Source: Gracilaria vermiculophylla (taxonomy: Eukaryota; Rhodophyta; Florideophyceae; Gracilariales; Gracilariaceae). Taken from it: a stretch of DNA of 64,000 nt. The position numbers and the translations under genes are program-made. This document shows positions 20,918 to 30,657 of this stretch, piece after piece (positions within the stretch are counted from its first letter, which is position 1; each line of letters begins with the position of its first letter). The notes beneath the pieces are model-generated. The model was not told where the DNA came from and searched no databases. It was given only the letters and a program-made list of their open reading frames with translations. The DNA is taken from assembly GCA_019155205.2 (NCBI GenBank), contig JAHNZQ020000004.1, positions 1,278,343-1,342,342 of the forward strand, written 5' to 3'.

Positions 20918-21961
20918 CTACCCGTCAACGGGAAGCATGCAAACTTTTGCCTTCTCTTCCTTCATTACATACGCCAGCATTCTAATTGTTCCGTAAATGG
21001 TGTCAATACATGGAGTATCCTCACCGCATACTTGAGCCATCTCTACAACGGCACCCATGATGGTCTCGATTTCCATTTCACGTCCAGCCTCCACATCCTG
21101 TAACATTGATGTTTTATGTTTCCCGACCTTTGCAGCTCCATTCACTCGCCGTTCGATGGGCAGCCTCATTTTCGATCCCAGTCGATTTGCCACCTTTTCC
21201 ACTTCTTTCATCATGCGCACAACGACCTCTCGACCAGCGGGAATAGTGCATAGAACATCCAAAGTGGCGTGAGTGAGTGCAGACAGCGGATTCACTGCAA
21301 CAGTTCCCCATAGTTTAAGCCACATCTCGCCTCGCACGTCTTCCAACACAGGCGACTTAAACCCGGCGTCAATTAGCATGTTAGACACCCATTGAACCCT
21401 TTCCGTCGTCTGTCCGCTTGGTTCCCCTACTGGGAAACGAATACCCTCAACATGCTTTATCACACCGGGTGATGCAACAACCGCAGCAGGATAGACAACC
21501 GTCGCAATCAGCTTCTTAGCGTCTATCGCATTTTTGAGCACTCCTCCAGGATCAGCACTTTCCACGGTTCGGTCTTTGAACTCTTCAGGCCCGCTGTATT
21601 CTTGAAAGTACCACCAAGGGATTCCGTTTTGCGTCCCCAGTAGCACAGTTTTCGGACCTACAATATGATGGAGAGTGGAAAGAACAGCTTTGATCTGATG
21701 CATTTTTAAGCCCAGAATGACAAGATCTTGTTCTCCTGTCTCTTCGAGTGATGCAATGAATGTAGAACCCTTGGCTGATTCAACTGTGCTCCCATCGAGT
21801 TTTACCAACTTCAAAGCGTCGTGTTTTTTCATAGCTGCGAGGTGTGCACCTCTTGCGAAAAAGGAAACATTATGACCACGACGAGATAGTTCAACCCCAA
21901 GTAGACCCCCTATTGCTCCTGCTCCTACGACGCAAATTTTAGCTTTCTCAGGATATGACAT
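20918..21961 (-). CDS. Ketopantoate reductase-like (PanE/ApbA) oxidoreductase
   Basis: 347 residues from an ATG at 21961. The Rossmann NADPH site is at the very N-terminus (ICVVGAGAIGGLLGVELSRRGH, Gly-rich loop 13-19), followed by the family pattern LVILGLKMHQ and LGTQNGIPWW. The C-terminal helical half (EMWLKLWGTVAVNPLSALT, KTSMLQDVEAGREMEIETI) contains the Lys, Asn and Ser/Asp positions typical of ApbA C-domains. PanE reduces 2-dehydropantoate to pantoate in coenzyme A synthesis. Paralogues act on other 2-oxo acids, so the substrate is not fixed by sequence alone. No clear targeting peptide is seen, which suggests a cytosolic enzyme. Confidence 0.9.
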   Translation of the reverse strand: MSYPEKAKICVVGAGAIGGLLGVELSRRGHNVSFFARGAHLAAMKKHDALKLVKLDGSTVESAKGSTFIASLEETGEQDLVILGLKMHQIKAVLSTLHHIVGPKTVLLGTQNGIPWWYFQEYSGPEEFKDRTVESADPGGVLKNAIDAKKLIATVVYPAAVVASPGVIKHVEGIRFPVGEPSGQTTERVQWVSNMLIDAGFKSPVLEDVRGEMWLKLWGTVAVNPLSALTHATLDVLCTIPAGREVVVRMMKEVEKVANRLGSKMRLPIERRVNGAAKVGKHKTSMLQDVEAGREMEIETIMGAVVEMAQVCGEDTPCIDTIYGTIRMLAYVMKEEKAKVCMLPVDG

Positions 21962-22741
21962 ATCTGTTCGTCACAGTCGCATTAAACACGTTTCGATAAA
22001 CCAATCTCTGCTGAGCCAAGGCAAACAGGTCGCAATTTTAATTGCAAGAGCGGAGGATTCGCTACAGATGCCGCGGTTTTTTTTTTACAGGCGACAGTGT
22101 GAAAAGAACCGAGAAATCTGTGCCTCTGAGTGAGTGTACAAAAAAAAGCGTGCGATGCGTACTCTTTGTTTATCTGGACTTGGTATCGAACGGAAAGAGG
22201 TAGAAAATGACAAACCTGACTATGATCTGAAGACTATAAGACGCGCGCGGGCAAAACCATGAGCCTTGTGGAATCCCGAAACAAATTTACCCTGCAGAGG
22301 AGACGAACCCCGAGAATCGTTTGTGTTCTTCGTATACAGCCGCCGCGAATTATCGGCGAACGCTAAAGGTAAACCGAAAATGAGCGTTCGTCGTGTTCGA
22401 GATCTCTGTTCTCCATGGAACTCGGTGCCATCAAATTTCTTTTTTCAGGAACGCCTGCTACAGTATCATTTTTGGAATTCATTGGTCTTCGTTATCGCTT
22501 CTGCTGATAGTTGTGCACTTGTGGTCTTGAACAACTGTTGCGAAAAAGCTGTCATGATTAATAGACACTCGGGACTGCTTTTCTCGAGAGCGCTTATGTA
22601 AAGCACAACGGCTTTTCATTCCCGACACCCCAGGCTGGTGCTTGACGGCCGAGTAGGAAAATAAAAATAATCCTTCAACCTGTGAAGGAAATTGAGACTC
22701 TTGAATTGTTTCGTCACGTAACCGCAGGCATCCTGGTAGGC
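21962..22741. promoter_or_regulatory. Divergent promoter region
   Basis: Between the ketopantoate-reductase-like gene and the gene at 22742. No gene or clear motif. A T-run lies near 22080. Confidence 0.35.
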
Positions 22742-23182
22742 ATGTCTTCTTCCAAGCCCCGAGCACCACTAACTTCACATCTTCGTAAACGTTTGCTCCA
22801 GACTTCCGAAACGGATGAGAAGCCACCGAGCAAGAGGCCCAAACCTGAGTCTGACCCTCTGTTCGTCGACGATGAACTTTACGAGTGGGTAAAGATCACT
22901 CCAGAAGTCGCCCAGAGCATTCAAGTCACGGATCCGCCAGAGACGCCGATTGACTTTGACGAGCGAAACGGTATTTCGCATGTAATGACTGAAAACGAAA
23001 AGAGGCTTTGTCATGTATTAGATTTGATTGCAGCCAAACATGAAAGCGGAAATCGCTTCTTGGCGATGACAGCTAAACTGGCAATTCGATTTACTCAAAT
23101 CGGAAAGACAGACAATATAAATCCTGGGCTATGGCTGCATATAAGAAAGATGGAAGAAGAGTTACAAATTGGAGATGGCTAA
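22742..23182 (+). CDS. Small basic/acidic protein of unknown function
   Basis: 146 residues from the ATG at 22742. An earlier in-frame Met at 22682 adds 20 residues; I prefer the later start because the upstream residues look like leader. The N-terminus is basic and contains a nuclear-localisation-like KPPSKRPKP. The rest is a mix of acidic stretches (LFVDDELYEWVKITPEVAQ) and a predicted helical C-terminus (LCHVLDLIAAKHESGNRFLA, LWLHIRKMEEELQIGDG). It is possibly a nuclear adaptor or complex subunit, but I do not recognise the family. Confidence 0.55.
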   Translation: MSSSKPRAPLTSHLRKRLLQTSETDEKPPSKRPKPESDPLFVDDELYEWVKITPEVAQSIQVTDPPETPIDFDERNGISHVMTENEKRLCHVLDLIAAKHESGNRFLAMTAKLAIRFTQIGKTDNINPGLWLHIRKMEEELQIGDG

Positions 23183-23299
23183 TGGTATTTTGTATATAAG
23201 AGACACCCAAATGCACTGACAGCCATTTCAGCATACTCCTCGCTTTGGGACGAAGAACACATCTATACAACACAGAAAATGCATACTCAGAGAGTTTTT

Positions 23300-24232
23300 C
23301 TAATTGTATCCGGTGGATGCCCATCGATTGTCCTGGACAAGTAATGAAACAAGAAGTTAAACAGCATGTTAGTTTCTTTCGTGTGCGGCATCACATGGTT
23401 TGGGCAAGAAACTCACCATTTGCTGCAAAGCTTGGCGCAAGTCGCGAATCCTTTTGCGGTTCGCATCTAAATCATTTTCACCGAGCCGAGAAGCGCTGCG
23501 ATATTCGACTGTGGGACTATCTGGCTGGAAAAAGAATTCTACGTCGTCCACGAAACCCAATAGCTTAGACTCAAATTCCGCGTAAACTGTGGAAAGTGTT
23601 GGTCGCACATTCAAATGACACATGGCTATTAGTCGAGAAATCAAAGTCCTCTCACAGGATCTTCGCATACGTACTGTAGTGACCTTTACCAGTTTCACTG
23701 GTGACTTGTTCGTTGGTTATGATTTTTGCTCGGGGGTAATCTTCGATCACTTTTGTCACATCGCTTATCGCCTCCTGCATGGTCTTACTCTTCTCGTTAT
23801 TCCCGGCATTGTAGGTCCAAGACGGCACATAATGACTGTCATACTGTGTGTGACAGAGGGGGAAAGTGTTAGAATAAGAGTTAGACCTAGAGTTTTTCTT
23901 CTGACACCCTGTGCTTGTGAACTTACTGGATCCTCCATAGAGGAAATACAATTTGGCGAGGCCGGGCAGCCTTGGAGATAACGACCATAATTTAGACCTA
24001 TGTTCTCTGGACGTTTTCCTCGAAAACGAAAGATAGCTGCATCTGCATCCCTCGGCAAAGCCACTAAAGCCGTCAAAGCAACTGCCCCACCAACGACAAG
24101 AATTTTAAGAGTGGTGTCTAGACCGTTTTCTCCAAGCATCTGCGGCGATCTTGACGGACACACGGACTTGCGCAGCGTGCATGGTGAAGCAAATGATGAT
24201 GCGAGCGTGGATGAGGATAATATGAACGCCAT
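23300..24232 (-). CDS. DUF1499 protein, four exons, plastid-directed
   Basis: Exons (minus strand): 24232-23927, 23843-23675, 23586-23417 and 23332-23300. The introns of 83, 88 and 84 nt begin GTAAGT, GTACGT and GTGAGT and end in AG; the second has a CTAAT branch-like motif. Joined, the frame gives 225 residues. It starts MAFILSSS (transit-type), followed by a hydrophobic Ala/Val segment and a twin-Ala thylakoid-type cut context (DADAAIF). The DUF1499 core has GCPASPNCISS, HYVPSWTY, FESKLLGFVDDVEFFF and ASRLGENDLDANRKRIRDLR. The upstream TTG codon is not the start. DUF1499 proteins of algae and plants are small lumenal or envelope proteins of unknown activity. The exon structure rests on frame continuity across all four pieces. 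Confidence 0.85.
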
Positions 24233-24523
24233 TTCCCTTTGACGATTCAACTCCGGGATAGTGTGTCTGCGAATTAAAAAATGCGGTCCCTTCTCAGTCT
24301 TCGATGAAGAGGTATCGAGAAGATATGCAAAATCGGGAGACCGAACTGAGGGGCAATCGGTTCACGTTCTATACAGTAACGTACCTTTTGATCCGCCACT
24401 TGAGCTCAAAATTCTGTATCTCCTGATCTCGAGCTCTAATGGCCCAGATGAACATGATGCACACGAGTGTCTGCAAACCGCCATCATGTCGACGTGATAA
24501 TCGACGCCAGCCTAACTGATTTC

Positions 24524-24566
24524 AAGAGATGTAGGTCCCTTTTTGTGAAGGGGACCTACATCTCTT
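24524..24566. repeat. Near-perfect inverted repeat (hairpin), 19-bp arms
   Basis: The arms AAGAGATGTAGGTCCCTTT and AAGGGGACCTACATCTCTT pair at 18 of 19 positions around a 5-nt loop (TTGTG). AAAA follows the right arm. It could be a small-RNA precursor, a transcription end or the remnant of a miniature element. Confidence 0.85.
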
Positions 24567-25179
24567 AAAATTATTCAAATGCGATGGTCAAGTTTGCTTC
24601 GGAAAGCATCAGAAAACCATCTTCCTCCCTACCAAAGGTACTCATGCGTGTCAAATTTTGATCAATTCGACCATGCCATGAGAATGCAGAATTCTCTGTA
24701 ATGATTCTCTCTCAGTCATTGCGATCTTTGTTTCTTTGTTTGTTATATGCATTTTGTTCACGTTTAGAAACATCATCGTTAACGCGGGCAATATGAAGTA
24801 GAACGGGTCACGGAGGGTTAAAAAGTCGGAGCTGGGTCCGTCATTATCTCTGAGTGCTAGATCTATGCGACTCATCGCTTATGCGCACGGGAACGCTCAT
24901 AAACTCAATCGGCTTTCATGCAACTTTTGCGAAGAGTAAGGCTCCTTCTCTTTATCCTCCTAGGAGAAAGCTTCTGCACAAAATAAAATTTGTGCTCAGG
25001 TGAACGTGAACGTGAGATGTGGCTTTTCTTTCCAACGCAAGACTTGAAGTGGCATCCCCTATCCTTTTCATACATCGGAATCTTGTGAATGGTATGCTTG
25101 GATTGTGGCACGCCATTTCTACTGTCTCAAACTGCGGAGAGGATTTCTTAGTATGTACTTTTATCGAATCCACGCTTTC

Positions 25180-25182
<3 letters not shown>

Positions 25183-25269
<87 letters not shown>
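25183..25269. repeat. (TC)n microsatellite
   Basis: About 87 bases of uninterrupted TC dinucleotides. All pyrimidine on this strand, so triplex-forming in principle. Confidence 0.97.
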
Positions 25270-25272
<3 letters not shown>

Positions 25273-26182
25273 GTGGGAACATAAGTCTAATTCCTACTTA
25301 GCGCAGAGCGTCTCTGTTTTAAGAACCGCTCTCTCGCCAGAAAGACCAGCACCCATTCCGGCCACTTCCTGATGATATCACAAACCGACAAATTCCGGCG
25401 TTCAATCAATTCCCCCGCCGCCAGTGTATTTCATTAACCTGAAATGTGCTGGAGACCGGACCGAAGATCCGTTTCGCTTCTCAAAGGAGGGAAGTCATGC
25501 ACACCACGTGAAGGCGGATCGCTTGTGCCCGCTTTCCATTCAATATGATTGGCGAGCAAATACGCGGGGACTCAGTGTTTATTATGGTTTCGTCGTTGGC
25601 GCAGTCGTGGAGCCTTCAGAAGCTACACATACTGAACTCTGTTGGCCACCCTACCAAAGCTTTCAAGAAACCTGACCATCAAAGTATATACCGGTAAGTA
25701 CTCTTGTATATGATGGCCGAAGATTGACACCAGCGTCATGCCACCTTGACAAGCCAAATGTGCGCGACCAATACTGGTGACGCACTTGTTGAATTAAGTA
25801 CATGTACTCTTAAAGACACACTTGTTTCTATCCTGCAGTTTCGGAAGTCTGAGGAGTAGAATTTTTGCAAGATACGCACTGTACTATACTGTCAAATGAA
25901 TATATCGCCTCCTTCTAAAATGGGGCTATTGATAGCGAAGCCTAACGAAAAATGAAGGTCCGAAGATCGCGAAGCACTGCCTGCATATCTTAGCTGCGGA
26001 ATAACAATTGACAAGGTGGCCACGGTCAAAGTCATTCGATGTTTTCCTTGATATAGGTTGACCACCCAATCACGTTCAACGTAAGACTGCTCCTCATGAA
26101 AGTTCAAATGTTCAACACAGCTAAGAACAAGTTGTGTTTATTTCGGTGTTTCTTTAATCTTCGAGCTGTAACCGTATGTTTA

Positions 26183-26811
26183 TCATGTTAACAGTTCTTG
26201 AACGACTTCCTTTGCCAGTCCGCCATCGACCTCTTGTCTGTGTTCACGCATGATTACTCTGTTACAAAAAAGTCGAATGTTAGAGGACAGTCGTCGCAGG
26301 TGATTGAAAAGTTTTAAACTTACCCCATTACTTTCCCGACATCACCCGGTTTTTGTGCGCCCACTTTTTGGATGGCCTCTTTGGCCCAAGCAGCAGTTTG
26401 CTCTCTATCCGCCAAGGTTGGTAACCACTGCTCAATGACATCCAGTTCTGCTTTTTCTCCATCAGCCAAATCTTCCCGGCCTCCTTTTCTAAACATTTCA
26501 ATGCTTTCTCTTCTCATTTTTGCTAGTTTTCTCAGCTGCTCTATGGCCACGTTATCAGGAAGAGAATCGCCTGCACCCTCCTGTTTCAAGGCTAACAAAA
26601 AAGCCGCCCGGATTCCTCGCAAGGCCTTCAAAGCTTCTGCGTCCTTTTTTTTCATTGCTTCTTTCATCTTTTGGCTCACCTCCTGTTCAATTGATGCTCT
26701 GGGGCTCACTCTAGAGGATCCAACTGTATACGAAAGATTTCGGCATGTGTATGGAGAAGCTTGGCGTCGGCCCAGAAAAGGGAACGGTCGGAACGTTGAT
26801 ATGAATGCCAT
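26183..26811 (-). CDS. GatB/YqeY-domain protein, two exons, plastid-directed
   Basis: Exon 1 is 26811-26324 and exon 2 is 26258-26183, with a 65-nt intron (GTAAGT...TTTTTTGTAACAG). The joined frame gives 187 residues. Residues 1-40 (MAFISTFRPFPFLGRRQ...) are transit-like. The YqeY core follows: EQEVSQKMKEAMKKKD, LKALRGIRAAFLLALKQEG, LDVIEQWLPTLADREQ. The second exon supplies the end of the domain (VIMREHRQEVDGGLAKEVVQ), which matches the usual YqeY C-terminus. YqeY resembles the tRNA-binding tail of GatB, the amidotransferase subunit making Gln-tRNA. Its own role is not settled. Confidence 0.9.
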
Positions 26812-27733
26812 TTGGATGTTATCAGCTGCAGATTATGTTTTCTCTCGATTCTGTTGCGAGTTTTGCAGCAATACGAAAAGTTTCGCGCACCGTGCCACAG
26901 AGAATAGAAGGTGCTCACTGAACGGGTTCTTTGAATCCCGCAAGTCTTGTTAATTAAGAGACTTGAGTGTCAGCGGTGAGAGAGAAGCAGGTAAACTGTG
27001 GGTGCGAAGTTGTCGATTTCGTGAAACGTTTCGTTTTTCAACTTTTGAATACAAGGGTACAGGGGCTTTTGCGGAAGGAAGATTGGCTGGTAAACGGGAA
27101 AGAAATCTTCAGGGTTCTTCTGGGCTGCGTGTTGCTCTACCTCTCCATTTTCGATACCGCCGTTGCGATCCTGCTCGGGAGATCAAGCGCAGTCCGTGAA
27201 TTGACACGTGCCAAATAACAGGGGAGGACAAAAACTCTGCAGGGGTTGCCAAGCGGGCCAGTTGGCTACTTCGGCAGCCCAAGAATTTTTGAGTTCCGCC
27301 ATCCTTCATACTGCACTTCTACATATCCGGGAAAAGGGCACATCTTCGAGACAACCCTGCGCTTCCTCCATCTGTTGCTTCTAGCTCCCTAAAGATACGG
27401 GGGGCATCACCGTCAAGTGTACTAAATTTAAAGCTCTTTTTGTTTTCTAACAAAGGGTCTCGAGCACCTGCTCTGTGAAGCTGTTCTGCGACTTAACGAA
27501 GATATTTATTCAGTCATACATTTCTGGCGATTCTTTCAGGTTCAGGCCGCGATTTTGCGTCAGGCGCACGTTGGCCGCGTCTAACAGGGCGCATGACATT
27601 GGGAATTCTTTCAACACGACACAGTTTACTCATATCATACTTAAGTGCGGCAGATTCTCTGAGATGTCACCTGCGTTGCTTTTCTTCTCAACTCGATAGT
27701 TTTGGAATCCATAATCAGGCACCGAAAGGCAAA
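26812..27733. other. Intergenic region, weak ORF only
   Basis: A frame at about 26967-27218 encodes a hydrophobic stretch (FRVLLGCVLLYLSIFDTAVA) but has no ATG of its own. I do not call it a gene. Confidence 0.35.
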
Positions 27734-28237
27734 ATGGGGCTGACGTGGAGTAAAAAAAACGATGGGAGTGATGCCCCCACGCCAGAGTGGACTTCAATAG
27801 ATTCCAAGCCTGTAGATAAGCTATATGAACCAATCGCGATTTCAATGAGATTGCCGTCAAAGACGATCTCGAAGGTAAGATCGCAAAGAAAAACATATTC
27901 GTGGAACGTCGATTTTGAAGTGGATGTGGCATGCCTCCAGCGCCGATTTGAACTGTGCTCCATCCCAACAACTTTTTCGGATGACATAGAAAGAATACTT
28001 GTTACTCCAGACATGATGCGTGGCATGGTTAAAGACAATGAAGTGAGCATTGATGAAATGTGTAATATATGCGCTATTCACATGGTATTGCGCGGTGACG
28101 AAGATAGGGAAATGAGTGTCTGTCTGGTTGTTGACATTTCTCGCAATGGGCATTCTGAAATTGAAGATATGGCAGACTTGACAAGGCGTATTTACGGGTA
28201 CACAAATCAAGAACCTCAGAAGCAAGTAATGCGCTGA
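27734..28237 (+). CDS. Unknown small protein with possible N-myristoylation site
   Basis: 167 residues from the ATG at 27734. The start MGLTWSKKN has Gly2 and Ser6 plus basic residues, the pattern of N-myristoylated membrane-associated proteins. The remainder is a compact mix of beta-like and helical segments (ISMRLPSKTISKVR, FELCSIPTTFSDDIERIL, MCNICAIHMVL, MSVCLVVDIS) with no family that I recognise. A 66-nt in-frame stretch (27873-27938) has splice-like ends (AAG|GTAAGA ... CTCCAG) and could be an optional intron. Its 3' end faces the D27-like gene 41 bp away. Confidence 0.55.
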   Translation: MGLTWSKKNDGSDAPTPEWTSIDSKPVDKLYEPIAISMRLPSKTISKVRSQRKTYSWNVDFEVDVACLQRRFELCSIPTTFSDDIERILVTPDMMRGMVKDNEVSIDEMCNICAIHMVLRGDEDREMSVCLVVDISRNGHSEIEDMADLTRRIYGYTNQEPQKQVMR

Positions 28238-28278
28238 AGGTCGAGCTCAAGCAGCAACTGATAACAAACAAAGGCTCG

Positions 28279-29022
28279 TTATGATTTGTCTGAAACGTAG
28301 CACGTCGGGTCCCCTCGAAGGCGAACGGATGAGGACATTTTACAGTTTTGTAAACAGTCGCCCGTGACAGCTGGATCTTCTTCGAGGGGCAACGGCTGAA
28401 CACCGTACGTCATCTGGCAACTCATATCTTCGTAGTTCGGAGTCATTCGAACCGGCAGCCCTAAAACATCTGTAAAGTACCGTTGCGTTGGTTGCTGGCA
28501 CATGTTCACACAGAGCCCTTTACATCCGCTTTCCTCAAGAAAGCGGCACTTTTCAATGAAAACGCCGTACCCGCCTTCTTCTGGTCGATTTGAGTAGCAT
28601 TCACCTACTAGCCACTTGAAGAATACCGGGGTAATGGCGGCATTAAGCCGAGGCTTGTCGGAGAAGTACTTTCGAAACACGTTTGGTCCGTGCGGAGTCT
28701 GGAATAGAGTATCGAGCGTATAACGGACGACCCTTTGCTGCTCCTGCGGTCCTTTTCGTGCCAATAGCATCCGGCATTCTTCAATCAGGCCGTCATAGCC
28801 TGAACGCGGCGATTTCCATCCAATTTGCGGCTGCATTATTGATCGAAACGTTGATATACAAAACTGACCAAATGCACTGTCGCGTGTTTTTGTCGGTTGT
28901 TCAACTGTTACATCTGGCTGCGGAGCGCGGGATGATTTTGCAACGGCAATGTGTCTCTTGACGTAGCGGTGCCGCCTTCGCAAGAGTGTCGGCGATGTGA
29001 CGAAACCAATGTCATAGCCCAT
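28279..29022 (-). CDS. D27-like protein (DUF4033, beta-carotene isomerase family)
   Basis: 247 residues from an ATG at 29022. An Arg-rich N-terminus of about 40 residues suggests plastid targeting. The family signature is clear: a helical N-half (YDGLIEECRMLLARKGP, AITPVFFKWLVGECYSN) and the Cys-rich core (CRFLEESGCKGLCVNMCQQP, QRYFTDVLGLPVRMTPNYED, MSCQMTYGVQPLP). In land plants D27 is an iron-containing isomerase that converts all-trans to 9-cis-beta-carotene, the first step of strigolactone synthesis. Algal D27-like proteins act on carotenoids more broadly, and the substrate here is unknown. It is transcribed divergently from an alpha/beta-hydrolase-like gene. Confidence 0.9.
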   Translation of the reverse strand: MGYDIGFVTSPTLLRRRHRYVKRHIAVAKSSRAPQPDVTVEQPTKTRDSAFGQFCISTFRSIMQPQIGWKSPRSGYDGLIEECRMLLARKGPQEQQRVVRYTLDTLFQTPHGPNVFRKYFSDKPRLNAAITPVFFKWLVGECYSNRPEEGGYGVFIEKCRFLEESGCKGLCVNMCQQPTQRYFTDVLGLPVRMTPNYEDMSCQMTYGVQPLPLEEDPAVTGDCLQNCKMSSSVRLRGDPTCYVSDKS

Positions 29023-29568
29023 CTGTCGTTAGGCGAAAATTAAGGGGAATCTCGTCGAGGGTGGTTCGCAGGTCGTTGTCCGGGAATTGCTTGGAACAGT
29101 TTGTGGAAATGTTTTCGACGCCTGACTTCTTCCTGGTTAATGAACAACTCGTTTATGTACGGTCAAAGCTCTAAATAACACGTGAAGCAGTGAGTGGGCT
29201 TTAACACTGAACAAAATGATGACGGTTAAGCATCACTCACGCGTCTACCATCGAGGAGGCTGCGGAATCGCAACCGCTACTTCGGCGAGGGGTACTTTTT
29301 GTTGCAGCTCACTGGCAGAGGTGGTGCTTTGTCGGCAATCGGACGACGGTGATGGGCAGATAGGTCGCGGCTGCAGAACGAATACATCCTGTGAAAATCT
29401 GACATTTGGTTACGTTTTATTTGCTGATCCCATGTGTTACACCTCATACGCCGATCGTGAGATCCAAGCATCGACTAGCATCGCAGTGGACGTAGAGTTG
29501 CTTCTTCCATCGGATGGGTAATATTTGATACGTTTTGAAGTCGCGAACTATCTCATTGAACATTGCTG
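29023..29568. promoter_or_regulatory. Shared divergent promoter region of the D27-like and hydrolase-like genes
   Basis: 546 bp between two outward-pointing start codons. No gene is seen; the frame 29216-29521 lacks protein features. Confidence 0.4.
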
Positions 29569-30657
29569 ATGTCGGGTCACCTGAGAAAGGGCTTGCACAC
29601 AAGCTTTCAGACTGGCTCCCGAGTCTGCAATGAAATATCAAACGCGCAGTACGCATTCGCACAGCTTTTGCAGATTCACAATGTAGCATTTTATACCAGA
29701 AGCAAGCATACTTCGTCACCCATGTGTACACGAGCATCCCCATACATGTCGTCGCATCTAACTTCATTTTCAGTACAAACAAAGGATTGTGCTAAAATTG
29801 CAGTTTGCATAAACAACACGAAAGACACCCAGCAAGCCGCGCTCTTTCTTCATGATTTCATGACAGACAGCCGCCTTTTTCTACCCCTGTTTGCCGAGAC
29901 AAAGTTACTTCCATGCAAGCTGGTAGCCTGTGACTTACGTGGATACGGAAGATCGACTGACCCCAATGGCGCTTACTCACACATTGATGATATTGATACG
30001 GTCTTGGATCGTTTGGGAATCGAACAAATCCATCTCGTTGGTGCAGGCATGGGTGGAGCTATCGCCTTAGAATACGCCATCGCAAGGCGAGATAGAACAA
30101 ACAGTGTGGCTTTATTCGGAAGCGGCCTTCCCGGATACCGTTGGAGCGCAAAGCACTTCATGGATGTATCCGAAGCTCGTTTTGTCGGCCGCATGCGCTC
30201 AATCGGAGCGAAGTATGTTCTCGGCAGTGAAACCGCCCGAAACCCCGTCACGTGGAAACGTTCATTTATCTCAACAAACGAAACATGGACGAAACCCCTG
30301 CAAACTGGTGATAAGCAATTAGCGAAACGCCTACTTTCCATGGCAAAAACGTACAGAGGATTTCATTTCTTCATGGAGGACCCCGTCATCCCCCAACTTC
30401 CGGACGCTGATCCATTGCGTGAGAGACTCGGAGAAGTTAAGGTTCCTGTACTGGTTGCTGTTGGCAAGAATGACAGTGAAGCGTTTCAGGAAATCGCTCG
30501 AGAGATATCTGAAAGAGTCGGGGCGGAGCTTATTTGCGTTGACAATGCCCACCATTTTGTTCCTCTGGAGCGCCCATCTGCGACAGCTGAGCTTCTTGTG
30601 CGCTTCTGGTCGACAGTTTGTGAAGAGAAGAATAGCGACACATCGCAGATAGTGTGA
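29569..30657 (+). CDS. Alpha/beta-hydrolase-fold protein without serine nucleophile
   Basis: 362 residues from the first ATG (29569; TTG and CTG precede it). About 65 N-terminal residues rich in Ser, His and Arg may be a plastid or mitochondrial presequence. The fold is plain: FLHDFMTDSRLFLPLF (oxyanion region), LVACDLRGYGRS, IEQIHLVGAGMGGAIALEYA (nucleophile elbow), VPVLVAVGKNDSEAF (acid, Asp302) and DNAHHFVPLERP (His329). The elbow reads G-A-G-M-G instead of G-x-S-x-G, so the nucleophile position is Gly160 (codon GGC). The acid and base remain. It may be a non-hydrolytic binding protein or an enzyme with another mechanism, or the base may be a sequencing or allelic variant. Confidence 0.85.
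   Translation: MSGHLRKGLHTSFQTGSRVCNEISNAQYAFAQLLQIHNVAFYTRSKHTSSPMCTRASPYMSSHLTSFSVQTKDCAKIAVCINNTKDTQQAALFLHDFMTDSRLFLPLFAETKLLPCKLVACDLRGYGRSTDPNGAYSHIDDIDTVLDRLGIEQIHLVGAGMGGAIALEYAIARRDRTNSVALFGSGLPGYRWSAKHFMDVSEARFVGRMRSIGAKYVLGSETARNPVTWKRSFISTNETWTKPLQTGDKQLAKRLLSMAKTYRGFHFFMEDPVIPQLPDADPLRERLGEVKVPVLVAVGKNDSEAFQEIAREISERVGAELICVDNAHHFVPLERPSATAELLVRFWSTVCEEKNSDTSQIV

Larger units (their letters stand above)
24233..26182. other. Intergenic region of about 2 kb
   Basis: It contains a strong hairpin (24524-24566) and a (TC)n run (25183-25269), listed separately. Several open frames up to 117 codons occur, one of them only because it runs through the (TC)n. None looks like a protein. 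No RNA gene was recognised. Confidence 0.45.

Noticed and set aside
26967..27218. Hydrophobic 83-codon ORF
   Set aside because: No ATG start (GTG/TTG only), no family and no flanking exon identified.
28279..30657. A complete strigolactone pathway
   Set aside because: Only a D27-like gene and a nucleophile-less hydrolase are present. No carotenoid cleavage dioxygenases or D14-type triad occur in the window.
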